Assembly (NCBI GenBank): GCA_021464415.1
Contig: CM038468.1
Coordinates: 25,821,325 to 25,885,324, forward strand
Length of the DNA stretch: 64,000 bases
Reading direction: 5' to 3'
Source of the DNA: Lonicera japonica
Lineage: Eukaryota; Streptophyta; Magnoliopsida; Dipsacales; Caprifoliaceae
Position numbers and translations under genes: made by a program. The notes beneath the pieces are model-generated. The model saw only the letters and a program-made list of their open reading frames with translations. It was not told the origin of the DNA and searched no databases. Each line of letters starts with the position of its first letter. Positions within the stretch are counted from its first letter, which is position 1. This document shows positions 23,955-37,420 of this stretch, piece by piece.

Positions 23955-24946
23955 TTTTTAGCTTTATTGTTACTCTCTTTAAGAAAATTCCTGACTCCTC
24001 CCTGCATGCAAGTATAAAATTTTGCTAAGGCCAGGTTGAACCACCGGAGTACATATCAAATACATATAAATGTATAATAATTTTTTACCCAAAAAAGTAA
24101 AATAAAGATCTAAAATATATGTGGGCTTTAATTGGAGGAACATTTAATTTTATAATGGGCCATTAACATTTAATTTTGAATGGCTGGATTACACAAAACA
24201 AAGCTTCCAAAAATCGCCTGTTGAATTTAATAATCATAATTATGTTCCATTCCATAATTAAGCAAGTAGGGGGGACTATGAATCACAAGATTACCAAACA
24301 AATATTCTTCTTGTTATCTCTATGATTGAAGTCCACAAAAGTCTATATCTTACTCTCTTTAACTAGAATATTTTTTGTAGCTTAATTTATAGTTACTCTC
24401 TTTAAGAAAATTTTTGACTTCGTCCCTGCATGAAAATATAGAATTTTAGTAAGGCCAGATTGAACCACCAGAAGTACATATCTAAATACATATATACTAT
24501 CACAGGGGCACATTCTACATGTGTGTAATAGGATATTTAGTGGTTTTTCACATTATGAACATATAATCATGTTTGGTCCATTGCTAATCAATGGTGCTTT
24601 CGTGGTAAGGGTCATAAGTTCCAAGTCTCCACCGTAATATTGTATTGTACTTATTTAATACGTGATAGGGGTAGTTTAATAATTTTGTGTACATACCTAA
24701 AACTCTTTGTTCACGTTTAATATATAGAATAGATGTTTAATAATTTTTTTAACCAAAAAAATAAAATAAAAATCTAAAATATACGTGGCTTTTAAATGGA
24801 GGAACATTTAATCTTATTGAGGGCCATTAACTTTTACTTTTGAGTGGCTGGATCACACAAAACGAAGCTTCCAAAATCACTTTTTGAATTTAATTCAATA
24901 ATTATAATTATGTTCCATTCTATAATTAAGCAAGTATGGGTGATTA
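23955..24946. repeat. Degenerate tandem repeat with 668-bp unit at the copy 2 left edge
   Basis: The sequence at 24279 (TGAATCACAAGATTACC) recurs as TGAATGACAAGATTACC at 24947, and likewise at 1 and 669 in copy 1, giving a 668-bp period. Upstream of 24279 a third, shorter and more diverged unit (23955-24278) matches 24391-24946 but lacks about 240 bp of its middle. The repeat is therefore older than the 10-kb duplication, and its presence at the junction may have helped recombination or confused assembly. Confidence 0.8.
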
Positions 24947-25286
24947 TGAATGACAAGATTACCAAACAAATATTCTTCTTGTTATCTCTATGATTGAAGT
25001 CTACAAAAACCTATGTATATGTGATTTGTTGTCAAGCACTTGTACATTAGTTTAAAACATTAATGCTTACTTATAGTTCTCCTTAATTATGTAGCCATTA
25101 ATAACAATAATGAGATTCTTAGCTTTATGAAATAAAAGTGCATGATTCCTTAACCTAATATAGTTTCTATAGGATAACATATATATAATGTTGTATAAAC
25201 TATATGTGCAGAAAGGAACATGAGAAAGTGAGGAGAAAAAGCAAATTCATTAATATCTAATACACAAATTATTGAGTAGGATTAAT

Positions 25287-25287
25287 A

Positions 25288-25315
<28 letters not shown>
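25287..25315. repeat. ATAC microsatellite (copy 2, shorter)
   Basis: Short partner of the array at 1008-1056; the length difference accounts for the 20-bp shift in offset between the two duplication copies here. Confidence 0.93.
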
Positions 25316-25322
<7 letters not shown>

Positions 25323-26984
25323 GGACGGTTCAGTTCAAGTTACACCGATGGAAAATTAAGAAGTTTTACACCAATCCATAATCTTTTTTTTTTTTTGATA
25401 TTCATAATTTACCAACTCCACTGTTAGATAACTATTTTTATTGTGTTTATCAAGTATGCAAAATTTCAAATCAATCCAATATTTATAACTAGGTGGTGGT
25501 CTGCCGCTTACCCTAGTTAGGCGGCCGCCGAGCCTTTGCATGTGGCAATTCGGCAAAAATAATGAAGTTTTTTACTCGCTATTTCTTTTTCATCTTTGAA
25601 TTATGATATTTGTTCAACAAACTATCAATGTCATTTTTACAAGAAAATTTTAATTTTATTTGTATTATATTATTTTGATAATTAATATATATTAAAATCG
25701 TTTGACTGATTAATTCCTGACTAGTTGCCCTTCACTACCCTAAGAACGCCTAGATTTGTAGATTATTGGTATATATATATATAAACCAAAAATCATTTTC
25801 TGCTTTTAAAAATTTTAGTATCTAGCTAACACATATTGACTAGTATCTCTAGTGGAAAATACTTTCGTGATTAGGGGAGAGGTTTATGTTTCAATTTTTC
25901 CATCCTCTCCCTTTCAAATCGTAAATTAATATCGAACTTCAAGTGTATTCATATACGCATCCCTACTTAATTATTAAAAAAAAAAGAAGAAAAAAATTTA
26001 ATCTAGCTAGTACCTATATAATCATTCTGCTAGTACTGATATAATCAATAATCCAAAATTATGAGTAGTAAAAATTGTGTTATATAATTTCAAATGAGTG
26101 ATATTGAATATCGATATGCATTTTCTTTTTGAATTTTAGACAGCCTTAATTTTATTATGGCGACTCAAACTTTTACTAGCATTTCTCTTTATCTCCTAAC
26201 TAAGAATTTATATTTAATTTACTTTCACATTTTTTAAAATAAGTTTAATGTAATCAATGGTTTTAATTAGAACAAAATTTGTATTTGTATACACGATCTA
26301 TCTTGACTTTCGGTACATTGATTATGTTATGAAAAGAAAATCAATTAGGTTAAAGCATTCCAAAAACAAATTGGTGAACTTTTAATTAGACAACGTGGGT
26401 GTATTACATATTTTTCAATTAACATCATGGAAATTTGGCTTGCCGTTGGGCTAAGAAATGAATTCAAATTTTTCTCACTAACAAAAATATGGTTTAGTGA
26501 CGAAAAAAATAATTCTTTTCGGCACAAATTATATCAGTAACAAAAGGAATTTCGTCATAACGCATGTAATCACTGAAGTGTTACATGACACAAAATGATT
26601 TTACTCACAAATGGTTTTGGTGACAAAAAGTCTGTGTTTTACTAAATAATCCTTCTTTCGGTGGGATAAGAAGTTTTAGTAAAATAAATAATCTGCTTGA
26701 ATATTCAATCATAAAGAACACTAAACATGGGATAGGATAAATTTATCATATCCCATCCTACGTCAAACGCAGCCTAAATGTACATATTACGCACCTATAA
26801 ATATAAATAGTAATTAAATTAGGCATAAATTCTCATGTAAAGTATTATTTATTCCATTTATAGAATAGTTAACATGTAAGTGCTCTTATAACACATGTTA
26901 TCATTTTCTTTAATATATATATTCTAGATCCCATGCATACGCTATGTGTGCTATTCAAATATATCTCATTCAAACCAAAATATA

Positions 26985-27078
26985 AAACAAAGATGTTAAA
27001 TGGTTTGGTAGTTAAACAAGAGATTATTTTGTCAAAGGTTTAAGGTTCAAATCCTCTTGTAACTATATGTTTTAATTA
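26985..27078 (+). mobile_element. tRNA-like SINE head (copy 2)
   Basis: Duplicate of 2722-2815 with both box-like motifs kept (box A from 27001, box B from 27044). Confidence 0.45.
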
Positions 27079-27550
27079 AATAAGAGACCGGATGGATAAA
27101 AATAGCCAATTCAAAAGTCTGACACAGCTTTATGTTATATAATAGAGTGAAGACAAAGATGGTATCTTGTTAAAATATTTCAATGGCACTAAGGAGTAGT
27201 ATAAGTCTGGAAAAACTTCAATAGGCATCTTCTTCTTCTTCTTCTTCTTCTTTAATTTAATTGAATCAAATTAAAATCAATTTAATCTAACATTTAAGTG
27301 GATAGGTAAGCATATGGATTGAATTAGATGCTAAATTCTAAAATTAACATCAAATCAAATTAATTGCGAATGGTTTAAAAAACTATCAAATTAGATCCAA
27401 TGAACGCCCTATAATAAATTCTAGGGCACCTACAATTTTGTATTCATTTATTTATTGGGCAAAAGGAAGTAACGCCATTATTATTTTCAAATTAGTGGGC
27501 CACACACTACCGCATGTAGCTAGGACCACATTCGAATGCTATTATTATTA

Positions 27551-27553
27551 TAA

Positions 27554-27589
<36 letters not shown>

Positions 27590-27590
27590 A
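27551..27590. repeat. TTA microsatellite (copy 2)
   Basis: Shorter partner of 3290-3350. Confidence 0.93.
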
Positions 27591-29186
27591 TAACCTTTTT
27601 GTTGTTAAGGAAGAAACTATGGGAACCAGGAAGAAGGTAGGCAATTTAGCCCTTTTTGATCATTGGCATTTAGCTGTCGTTGGATAAAGAGGATTGGCTT
27701 AATCAGAAGCATCGGTTTTTTTAAGGAAAAAAAGAAAAAAAAGCATGTCTTGGAACGACATTTATTACGTCGCCCAAACAATTTTTCTATTTAGAACGAC
27801 AGACATTGTATTGTTGAAATGTATCAAAGTGAAATAACATAATATGTATCGACTAAGTTAAATAATTGTCAAAAATTAATTTTAACTTAACTTCAACACT
27901 ATTAACTTCTTTTTTACCAAAAAAAAAAAAAATTGTGGTGGAGCACGGGCCGGCCTTGAGTTTTAAGAAGTCCTAGGAGAAAAGAAAATCAGGGCCATTT
28001 TGTATTTTTTTTGTAGTTGTGTAATATAAGTACACTAATAAACTCGCAACAAAATAAGTACCATAAATCAGATAACTAAAAGATATGGAGAAATTAGAAA
28101 CATGTTAAATAATACAAAAAAAATTTATATAAAACAACCAAAAAAAAAGGAATTAACTGAAGACCACGTTAAAGAAAACTAATAAACAATTTTTCGAAAA
28201 ATTTAAGCTTGAAAAAGATACGCTTAAGCATTTAAAGAAAACAAAGATGTGCTTCAATATTTGAAAAATTATAAAAAGAGGAATTTAAGTTTCTTAGTCA
28301 TATATAATTTAGTTAAAAGAAAAACTTAAAAATAGAGTTTTATTCAGCCCAAAAAAAATAGTGAAAACAAAAACTAAAAAATAGAGTTTTATTTAACAAA
28401 AACAAAAAACCTAACCTCAAATCACCTAAATATGGAAACAAATCAGAAAAAAATATTGTTCATTGTCAATACGGAAGATTGATATATGTTTACTTTAATT
28501 AGTGGTTGGAAGAATTTAAAAGAAATAATTGATGGTTGATGATACCTTAGGCATTTAATAAGAAATAAAGACAGCCTCAAAAGATATTCCAACTAAAATT
28601 TTTTCGCTCGAATAAAGGTTATACTTATTTCTTTTATTGAACGTGAAAAGTTCTAACATTACCGTTGTATATATACATGTAAAAAAAGAGTTCAAAAAAT
28701 TTAAAAGTTTTAACATATAAAAAGCTTTATACGATCACTTGAATCACTTATACCCAGAGCCGACTCTGGTCGAGCGAGACAAAACTTACCTATTAGATAT
28801 GCTGTGCAGATGAACTAATAATAAATTCATTACTGTTTGGTAGATGGCTCAAGTCAGGACAAAAGTACACAACTGTTTAGCATTTGCAGTCCGTCAGATT
28901 GGGATGTATAATGATTGGGCTCACGCGTACCGTGTGAGTTAGGAAAAGGGAAATATTTTTGTAACAATCAAAAGAGAAAATAAAAAATTCCCTTAAAAAA
29001 AATAAAATTTTCAAATTTTCAAAAAGGTCGAGATGTTGACATCTATAATATTTGTAAGAAATATTTTTACTTTTTATTCGATTCTTGACAATTAAATAAG
29101 GTGCATATTATTCGGTTATGAAGTACTGTATATAAATATGACAATGTTTTATTTAATTATCAAGAACTGAGTATATATGCTAATAG

Positions 29187-29662
29187 TAGAGCCGGCCCGG
29201 GACATGGCTGGCAAGGCGACCACCCAGAGTCCAAAATTTTAGAGGGGCACAAATATTTATATATATATATATATATTAAAAGTATAATATTTTTTTAATT
29301 AATAACAACTTAGGCTTTCAAAGTTCTAATTGTTTGTAAGAAAATAGTTCTTTACTCTTCTCCGATCTTTCTTTCCATATTCAATCTCAATCTTTTCATG
29401 CTACTAGATAGAATTAGAGAGGCACATATATTTTTTCCTTCATTCATATTTATTTTAAAATAGTAAGGGAGAATTTGATATTTAATTGTAAGGTATTTTG
29501 TAGGATTTTTTGCAATTGTAATGTATTTTTTGTGCCATGTAAATTCTTATTATTGAAATAAAATTATTTTTTTATATATTAAAAAAATAATTATCTACTT
29601 ATATATAAGAGGTATCTTTTTGAGTTTTGCCCAGGGCCTACAAATGGCCAAGACCGGCTCTG
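29187..29662. mobile_element. hAT-like MITE with 8-bp TSD (copy 2)
   Basis: Same element as 4949-5427 in the other duplication copy, with target repeats GCTAATAG at 29179-29186 and 29663-29670. The insertion therefore predates the duplication. Confidence 0.85.
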
Positions 29663-30790
29663 GCTAATAGTCGGCATTAAGAACTAAATAACAAAGACCT
29701 TGCTCAGTTGCAAATGACCAAATGAAAATTGTAGTATTACTAAGTAGTTTTGGGATGCTAATATCTCTACCCTTTCAAAAGACAACTTAAAAGTAACTTT
29801 AAGCCGATCTCTATCATTTATCAGTTATCACTTTCAGTTTATTAAATTCCAGTAGCCAAATGCTAATTTCGAGGAAATGCCTGGTTCAAATTCATTTGGT
29901 TTATTTATTTTTTTGAGACCTTTTTTTTAATTATATATCATTTCTTTGAACAATAATCACAAGTAATATGTTTGGCATAAATGCATTCTCAACAACCAAT
30001 TAAAACCTAAATGGACCACTTTCCTACTCCGGGATGCCCTATTTTGGTTCCTTTTCTGTTGGTACAACCACCAAATCTATATCAAGTTTAAACAACAAAA
30101 TCCAAAAGCATTTTTTTTTAAAAAAAAATATTTTCATGAAAATATTAGAGCATCCACATTAATGTAATATTTTAACAAGAAAATTTATATTAGTATTCGT
30201 CGACAGTCTATTGCAACTTCAATTCAGACTTGCATCGAACTTAACTCATCAACACTAAAGGCTGGCCTAATGCCGACACGGATCTTTGATTAATGCCCTA
30301 AGTGTAAGGACGGATCCATAATTTTTTTTAAGAGCTGGACTTGTGTCAAAGGAATACGTAAATTCAAAATTCTTTTAAATGGTAGTTTAATTTCAATTTA
30401 TAAGCAAAAATCTGAGTGTAGGGTGCGAGCTTAACGAATTTTTTTAAAATTTACAACTTTTACACGCACTTTACTAAAATATTTTTCCACTGTTATTCTC
30501 CAATAATAAATAACATATATTTCTTTAGGATTAATAAATGACAAATTGCTGTTCATCATCAAGATTTCACCATCAATATCTTTTTCTTCCTAATTAAATA
30601 TAACGCTAAGAAATATTTAACATTTAAATTTAATCTCAATCAATATTTAAAATTATTTATTAATTCAATTTAAACTAGTATTTAAAATTAATCACAAATT
30701 CTTATTAAACAATTTATTGCAAATTTATGGATACTAGATTTAACTCAAGAATAGCATGGATGTGCTTGTTTGGGATTAGAAACTCAAATA

Positions 30791-30903
30791 TAAAGAAGGC
30801 TAGTCTAGTTGGTAAGGCATTCACCTGAATTTAGGAAGAGTTTCGAGTTCGAGTCTTATTCAGGAGAAGGGATTTTCATTATTATTGTAGTAAAAAAAAC
30901 TAG
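30791..30903 (+). mobile_element. tRNA-derived SINE-like element (copy 2)
   Basis: Duplicate of 6556-6668, both box-like motifs unchanged. Confidence 0.5.
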
Positions 30904-31439
30904 ATTGCTCAACTTACATTCAATTACACATGCATTCAATTCATTAAAACACATTACACCTTCAATTCCAAAACAGAGCCCTGCAAACCCTAGCACAAGC
31001 CAAAAAAAAGAACACTTCAATCCTCCTTTAAAACATAGCATTACCTTTACTACAAGCAAGAAAGACATTTTCTTCTACACTTCAATTCTTCCCCAACAGA
31101 AAAAACAACATAACTACAATAGAAAGACAATGAACCATTTCTTCTTGTCCCTCTAAAGCTCTTTCTCGCCTCTATAATTCTTCTCAATAACCTAAGAATT
31201 ATCTCAATAGCTTTCACACTCATGGGGAGGATCACTCCATCGGAAGTACCTAAACCCATTCTCCTACAAAACATCAACAAACAAATTTGGAGAACTAGAG
31301 GGAGGATTTGGTATAAGAATAAAGTAGAAATAGCAAAAATCTTACCTAAAAACTGTCACATGCTCTAGATCTTCTACCAGGGTTTGTATCAGTCAAAGAA
31401 GTCTTCACCATTGTCTTGTTCATGCAATAACAAAGTATT

Positions 31440-31455
31440 GGGGGGGGGGGGGGGG
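31440..31455. repeat. G16 homopolymer (copy 2)
   Basis: Sixteen G in a row where copy 1 has six (7205-7210). Such runs are unstable and also error-prone in sequencing. Confidence 0.9.
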
Positions 31456-32948
31456 TGTACTTCAATTTTTTTTCCTTAGCCCTACTATGTTTCTCTTTAT
31501 TTTGGGTATAGTTGATCGTGTATATATATATATATATCTCAATACATGTGTGTTTTTCATTTTGACGGGAACAAATTTGTTACTTCCCTTTTTCACCCCT
31601 TAAAAACAGTCACGTGGCTTGCACAAGCCTGATTTTATCTAATATTTTGACGATTCGTCCAATTCTGGACCAAAGTGAGATGAATGTGAAACTTCATGCA
31701 GTAACTTATGCGATTTGGAACTTCGTTGGCCAAATGAGACAAGAGGTAAACTTTAGGGGTGACTTTTGTAAATAACTCTAAAGAAAAATACTACCGACAA
31801 AATGAGAAAGAAAAATAGGGGAGCGAAAATCTAAAAGAATGAGATAGAGAGGATTAGGAAATATGAATGCATTTGGTTTGGCATTAGAAAAAAATGGTAT
31901 TTTTTGTAAATAGTTTGCTTGGTTTTGTGTTTTTGTAAACAATGAGTTATGATACTTTATACTGAGCTTGAGATGGGCCACACTAATACTTACAGACTAT
32001 ATAACATTAGGACAAAAAATTTGGGTTGGTCTATATCACAACTCAATCACCCCCTAGATCTGTTTGTCCTTAGGTTATCACCAACCTCTGTGGTTAAGGC
32101 CCCAATCTGACACTGATCTCTGGTAATGGTTTAAGCCAAACACTCTTTGATTATATTAGGGCTAGAGCCAACACAATGTCTTACGAAGGCTTCAACCAAC
32201 ATCAACCTCCAATTAAGACCATTACTTTACACTTACAAAGCGCTTAACAAAAGGAATGGTAAGAGCAAGAGACTCCCTAACCTTAGTGATTTCTTTATCT
32301 TCATTGTGAAGAGCCATCGGGGGGAGGGTTATTTTGCTGAGAAATATAAATGACTTTGGCCTTAGACAAAGGGCCCTTTGATCACAATCCCTTTTAACAA
32401 AATAGAGGGGGTCATTATTATTGGTATACTTCACATCCTAAGAAGAAGTCATATTTCTCTTTCCTTTAGCAATAGCTTGGCCTTGGGCCTTCATCATCTC
32501 ATGTTGCTGAGACCTTGCGCATTGAATTTGCCTATATTTGTATCGAATGCAGAGAAAAAAAGGGATTACTATAAAGGATACAAACATGAAATGTTAAAAG
32601 AAGAATATAATGGGGGTAAAAAAGATGAAGCCAATACCTCTAGATTCCAGAAGCAGGGTTAAAAACTAATATAAGTGGCTAGAGACTTATAAATGAATTT
32701 TACATGTTCTTTGTACGAGTGAATGTACATGGCAGGTCTTATATGATAAAACCATACTTGATGTTATAAGAGTAGCTGGCAGCACATTGGATCTATATAA
32801 AGTGTAATGATAGTATAAGCCAGTCAGAGCTCATCGGCGAAGTCTTAGCTAAGTTTTTATACGTGGTTGTGATCTAAGCTTGTTACGAAAGCTTTGACTA
32901 AGTGTAATGATGACTAATAGTCAAGACTTAGTAGTGAAATTTTAACAA

Positions 32949-33392
32949 CTAGGTATTGCTCGTGCCGGACGGCACGGTGAAACAAATAAAAGGTGTTAGT
33001 TGAGGAAGAATTATTATTTGCCTGATGAACATCATTTTAATTGTAAAACTAATGAGATTAGGATAGAAAAAAACATTCAATTCTTCAATAGGGTACCCAA
33101 AATATACATCCATAGAATTGTGTTTTCACGTACAAAAGCTTAAATAATTTCGTCGACCAGGCCTTAAAACAGAACTTTGGGTTAGAACAATATTTGTAGT
33201 GCCAGTTGTATCTTATGGTGGTAAGAGAATGTTGATCCGGTCAAAACTTGTACATCTTGACAACGCTACATACAGCTGACCGTGACTGAATACAGGTGTT
33301 CGCAAATCGAGGCCAATAAATTTAACAAACTGGCCTTGAGATTTGTTAATGGTCATAGCATAAGCTAACCGAACGAAAAATTGACGCCCTAT
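32949..33392 (-). mobile_element. Helitron 3' end with RepHel helicase remnant (copy 2)
   Basis: Duplicate of 8705-9140. Here the minus-strand frame is continuous from [11 protein letters not shown] through TINKSQGQ to [11 protein letters not shown], the order expected near the C-terminus of Helitron helicases. A TAA then interrupts where copy 1 reads Lys. The terminal hairpin is at 32961-32976 and the terminal CTAG at 32949-32952. Confidence 0.87.
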
Positions 33393-34137
33393 ATACTAAA
33401 CACATGATATTTATACATACTATATATATGTATAACCAAATATGTATATGTGATAGGTAGATAAATCTAATGACCACGATAACAATTTCAATTTAAGATG
33501 TATCTAATATACATGTGCCATTTAAGGAGCTAATACTCATCACATGATTATATCCATGAAAATACTTGAACGACTCTAATAAGTGAGCTAGTAATCTATT
33601 TATAATAAACTATTGGCTTGATAGAATACCATCAATAAAGAAATTAGTCCATTCAATAGCTGTGAAAATCCGCAAATGCGACCCCCGGGTCTCATTATCT
33701 GGTTTGGGAGTCTGAAATATCAAAAATAATTTCTTTATTTCATTTGCTTTTATATGTTGATTATTTATATCGGGTGTCCCTCTATCCTATTTCTAGATGT
33801 AAGAAGAAAGGCTACATGTAAGCCTTTCTTTACACGTTTGTCTACAAAACCAGAATTCTATAAGGTTCGAAAACTATGTTACAAATTAGGAAGGTGTTAA
33901 GCACCCATTCCTCCCTTTCGGTTTCTAGTGGTCTTATATGTTTATTCTATGTTAAAAAACTTGGATGCTTTTACTGATATTCTACTGTTTTTTTGAAATA
34001 ATTCATGAAAACCTGATTTTTGGAAAAAAACGAGAAAAATAACGAAAACATTGTACTCCGTGATCCAATATTTTAGTTTTATCAAAATCTGATTATTAGT
34101 GACAAAATTTTATCTTATCTATTTTTTGAAAAAAGAG

Positions 34138-35787
34138 AATTATGAATTCCTTCTGGTGGGGAAAGGGTAATAATGGTGGGGGTATTAAATGGAAGTCATG
34201 GGATAAGTTTTGAATTCATAAATCTAAGGGCGACCTTGGGTTTCGAAGATTGCATGAGTTCAATATGGCTATGGTGGCCAAGCAAGGCTGGCGGATGCTT
34301 TCGGTTCCCAACTCGTTAATGGTGAGAGTTTATAAAGCTAGGTATTTTTCGAATGATTCTTTTCTTAATGCAAAAGTCGGGCACAATCCAAGTTATATGT
34401 GGGACTAGTGTGGTGGCTGCCATATAGTTGATCCGGTCTAAAATTCAACGTCGTGTAGGTGATGGGAAAGATACTTATGTGTTTAAGGATTCGTGGCTTC
34501 TTAGTCCCGATGATCCGTTTGTGCTCACATCTCCTCTGCCTTTGCTGCATAATGCTACTGTCAATTCTCTTATGTCAAGTTCTCATGTTGGTTGGGATAA
34601 TGATGTTCTTAACGATATTCTGTCAAGCTGTGATGCTTCTCTTGTGCGTCAAATTCCCTTTAGTTTGAATAATAAATGGGATGGGTGGGTTTTGGTTTAT
34701 TGAACCCGAGGGGCTGTTACACTGCTAAGTCGGGATACCATAATCTGGTGGGCTCGTATCTTCAGTTAGTGCAGTCGGATCAATCTATTGGGTGGTCTAA
34801 TGTGTGGAGTATTCCAAGTTCCTCCTCAAATGAAGAATTTTCTTTGGCAACTGCTTTCTAACTACCTTCCAACCAGGTTAGCCATTGCTTTGAGACATGT
34901 TGATGTTCCTTTAAAATGCACAGTTTGTAATTTGGAGGTGGAATCTGCTTTCCATGTGCTTGTTTCTTGTCCTATTGCTAAAGGTGTGTGGTCGTTGTCT
35001 TTAGTTGGTGATATTAGTGGTTTAGTTGGGTCGGTTAGGGACTGGTGGAATGCGGTTTGTGACCGCTGTAATGGGGAGGAAATGGGTTGTGTAGCTGTGT
35101 GTCTCTGGGTGTTGTGGAGCAATCGGAATGATATAGTTTGGAGGAATCATAGTTCTCCTGCCTCGGTTATATATAACAAGGCTTTTATATTTTTTAGCTC
35201 AATGGTTAAATGCTCAGCTTCCTAATTTGAATTCACTTGCTGGTGTTTCCAGTGGGCCGGTTGTTAAATGGTAGAGACCTTGTGAGGGGAGATTGAAATG
35301 CAACTTTGATGCAGCTATTTTTAGCGGATCCCGATCTATTGGTTTTGGGTGCTTGATTCGTGACTCGAATGGGCTTTTGATTGCAGCGAAGAATGGCCAA
35401 CTCGAGGCTCCAAGCGATCCTTTTCTCGCTGAAGCAATTAGTTGCCGTGAAGTTTTAAACTGGTTATTAGAGTATAATATTTTGAATGTGGTTGTTGAGT
35501 CTGATTCGTTGCTTCTCGTCAACGCCCTTTTAAGGTCGGTTAGTGATTTTTCTTATGTTGGTTATGTGGTTCAAGATTGCAAGAGGTTGGCTAGTCGTTT
35601 TATTGAGTCTTTGTTTATTTTTGTCCGAAGATCAGTGAATCAAGCTTGCTCACGTGTTGGCGAGAGCGACTGGTTCTTTGTCTGGTTGTGGGTGTTGGGA
35701 GTCTGCTCCCCCACCTTTTCTTATTGAGGCTTTTGATTCTGATTTAATTTAATGCAGTGCTCGTTTTGCTCGTTTCAAAAAAAAAAG
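34138..35787 (+). pseudogene. 5'-truncated LINE with zf-RVT and RNase H domains
   Basis: A decayed plant non-LTR retrotransposon. In order it shows the post-RT segment (34142-34400), the zf-RVT region (34790-35000; PQMKNFLWQLLSNYLPTR, CTVCNLEVESAFHVLVSCP), and a type I RNase H domain (35290-35749). The RNase H acidic residues lie in KCNFDAAIF, LAEAISCREV and VVESDSLLLV. The expected tail NQAAHVLARATGSLSG is recovered after a one-base frameshift near 35645, ending at a stop at 35747-35749. A poly-A tail (35778-35787) closes the element. Stops interrupt it after DKF, at YMWD and before RPCEGRL. The endonuclease and catalytic RT regions are absent, the usual outcome of incomplete reverse transcription. 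It belongs to the L1-like lineage with RNase H common in plants. Confidence 0.92.
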
Positions 35788-36119
35788 ATAACAATATCAA
35801 TTATCTAGTTTGGTTAATTTAGAAATGATCGGATCTTATCATAATTAATTTGATATGTAATTGAACTCTTGAGGAGAGTGTATCAAATACATTACAGTCT
35901 ATATGGAAGACAAAATATATCTGAGTTTAATTCCTAAGTAAGCTTTATCAGTCTGGGTTTTGAAAACTTGATTTTATCCGGATGATAAATGGCCTTATTT
36001 CTTCTGGTTTACAAATTATTTTATCAGGTTGTTTTGTTTGAAAACGATAGAGTATCAGTAATTTGACAATAAGTTTATCCGGCTAGCAAGTGGAAGGAAT
36101 AACAGATATAAATAGTCTA

Positions 36120-37420
36120 CAAATAATAAATTTAATTAAAATTAAAACGAGGAGGGTGGAAAGTAAATGCTTTTGGTTTATGCTAGGCCCAAGTAAGCCA
36201 ACTCCCTACTCACTTATAGTATTTCTGAGAAATTAAGCAAGTATGTATGATAAACTTTAATTAAGAATTAAACAAATCTATAATTACTAAATAAAGTACA
36301 ATAAAACTAGTATGCAGATATATTACTTGATTACTAGAAGAGACTTTAGTTACCTTTCCCGACGATGTATATAAGAATGACAGAGAGAAAATATAATATG
36401 GTAGAGAAAACCTTCTGGCGGATATCAACTTTCTTCTTTGAAATATTTTCAACAGTCTGACTCTAGAAGGTGCCATTCCAAGTGCTAAGATTAGATCCGA
36501 AACTCTTGCGAAAAATAAATGTTATCAAAAGTGCTTCTGAATAAGGCTTAAAGATTAAAAATACAAGAGAGATGATAAGGTGTTTTGGTGTAGAAACCAT
36601 GTCCTTGGTGAGAAATTGTTACCTAGAACCCATGGGGGTGTTGGCCTATTTATAGTACTTCGGGAATGATTGTCGCACGACATACTGCAACAGTGGGACG
36701 ATTGGCGCACGACATATACATATGTCGAGTGACAAACGGTTGAAGTGATGGTTCTAACGGGCTGATGTGTCAGAAAGTGGTTGGTAAGTGTTTGAAAGGA
36801 TTGTCGCGCCACGTGAAAAGGTTTGTCATGCGACAGATGGGTTTGTCGTGTAACAAATTGTATTTGCATTCTAGTAGGGTGCTTTAATGTGTAGGTGAGT
36901 TTTGGACTCGATGTTAATTCTATGAAAGTTTCTAATATAAAAAATAGACCTTTAATTAAAATGAAGCAAGTACGCAAATAATAAACTCAATTAAAACGAT
37001 AAACAAGTATGCATATAATAAACTTAATTAAAAGAAGTGATCAGATGATAGTGGAAGTAAATGCTTTCGGTTTATGTTAGTCCAAGCAAGCCAACTACAT
37101 ACTCACTTATAATACTTCCGAGAAATTAAACAAGTACATATATAATAAACTTATTTAAACAAGTCTACAGAAAATTAACTAAAAAAATAAAGACATATAT
37201 AATAAACTTAAAACAAGTACGCATATAATAAGCTTAATTAAAATAAGACAAGCATGCATATCATAAACTAAAATTAAACAAGTATATATAATAAACTTAA
37301 TTAAAATAAAACAAGTATACATATAATAAACTTAATTAAAAGGGAGGTTGGGGTTAGATGATTACCTTTCCGACGATAATACGAGAGAAACAGACAAAAT
37401 TCCGACGTTGGTAAAGACTG
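36120..37420. repeat. Direct repeats, possible LTR remnant
   Basis: A block beginning AAATGCTTTTGGTTTATG (36167) recurs as AAATGCTTTCGGTTTATG (about 37060), each followed by AGCCAACT, ACTCACTTATA and, further on, TTACCTTTC(C)CGACGAT. Between them, on the minus strand, TATAAATAGG (36648-36657) looks like an LTR promoter TATA box. This may be a rearranged LTR retrotransposon end on the minus strand. No gag-pol coding is visible. 35788-36119 and 37421-38448 hold nothing I recognise. Confidence 0.4.

Larger units (their letters stand above)
24279..34680. repeat. Segmental duplication, copy 2
   Basis: Collinear partner of 1-10497, in direct orientation. It looks like the better copy in two places. 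The Helitron helicase remnant keeps its reading frame through the TINKSQGQ motif, and the LINE continues intact to its poly-A tail at 35787, whereas copy 1 stops at the gap. It differs from copy 1 by a shorter ATAC and a shorter TTA microsatellite, a G run of 16 at 31440 (6 in copy 1), and a 56-bp deletion near 33800. No intact gene is visible. Confidence 0.97.
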
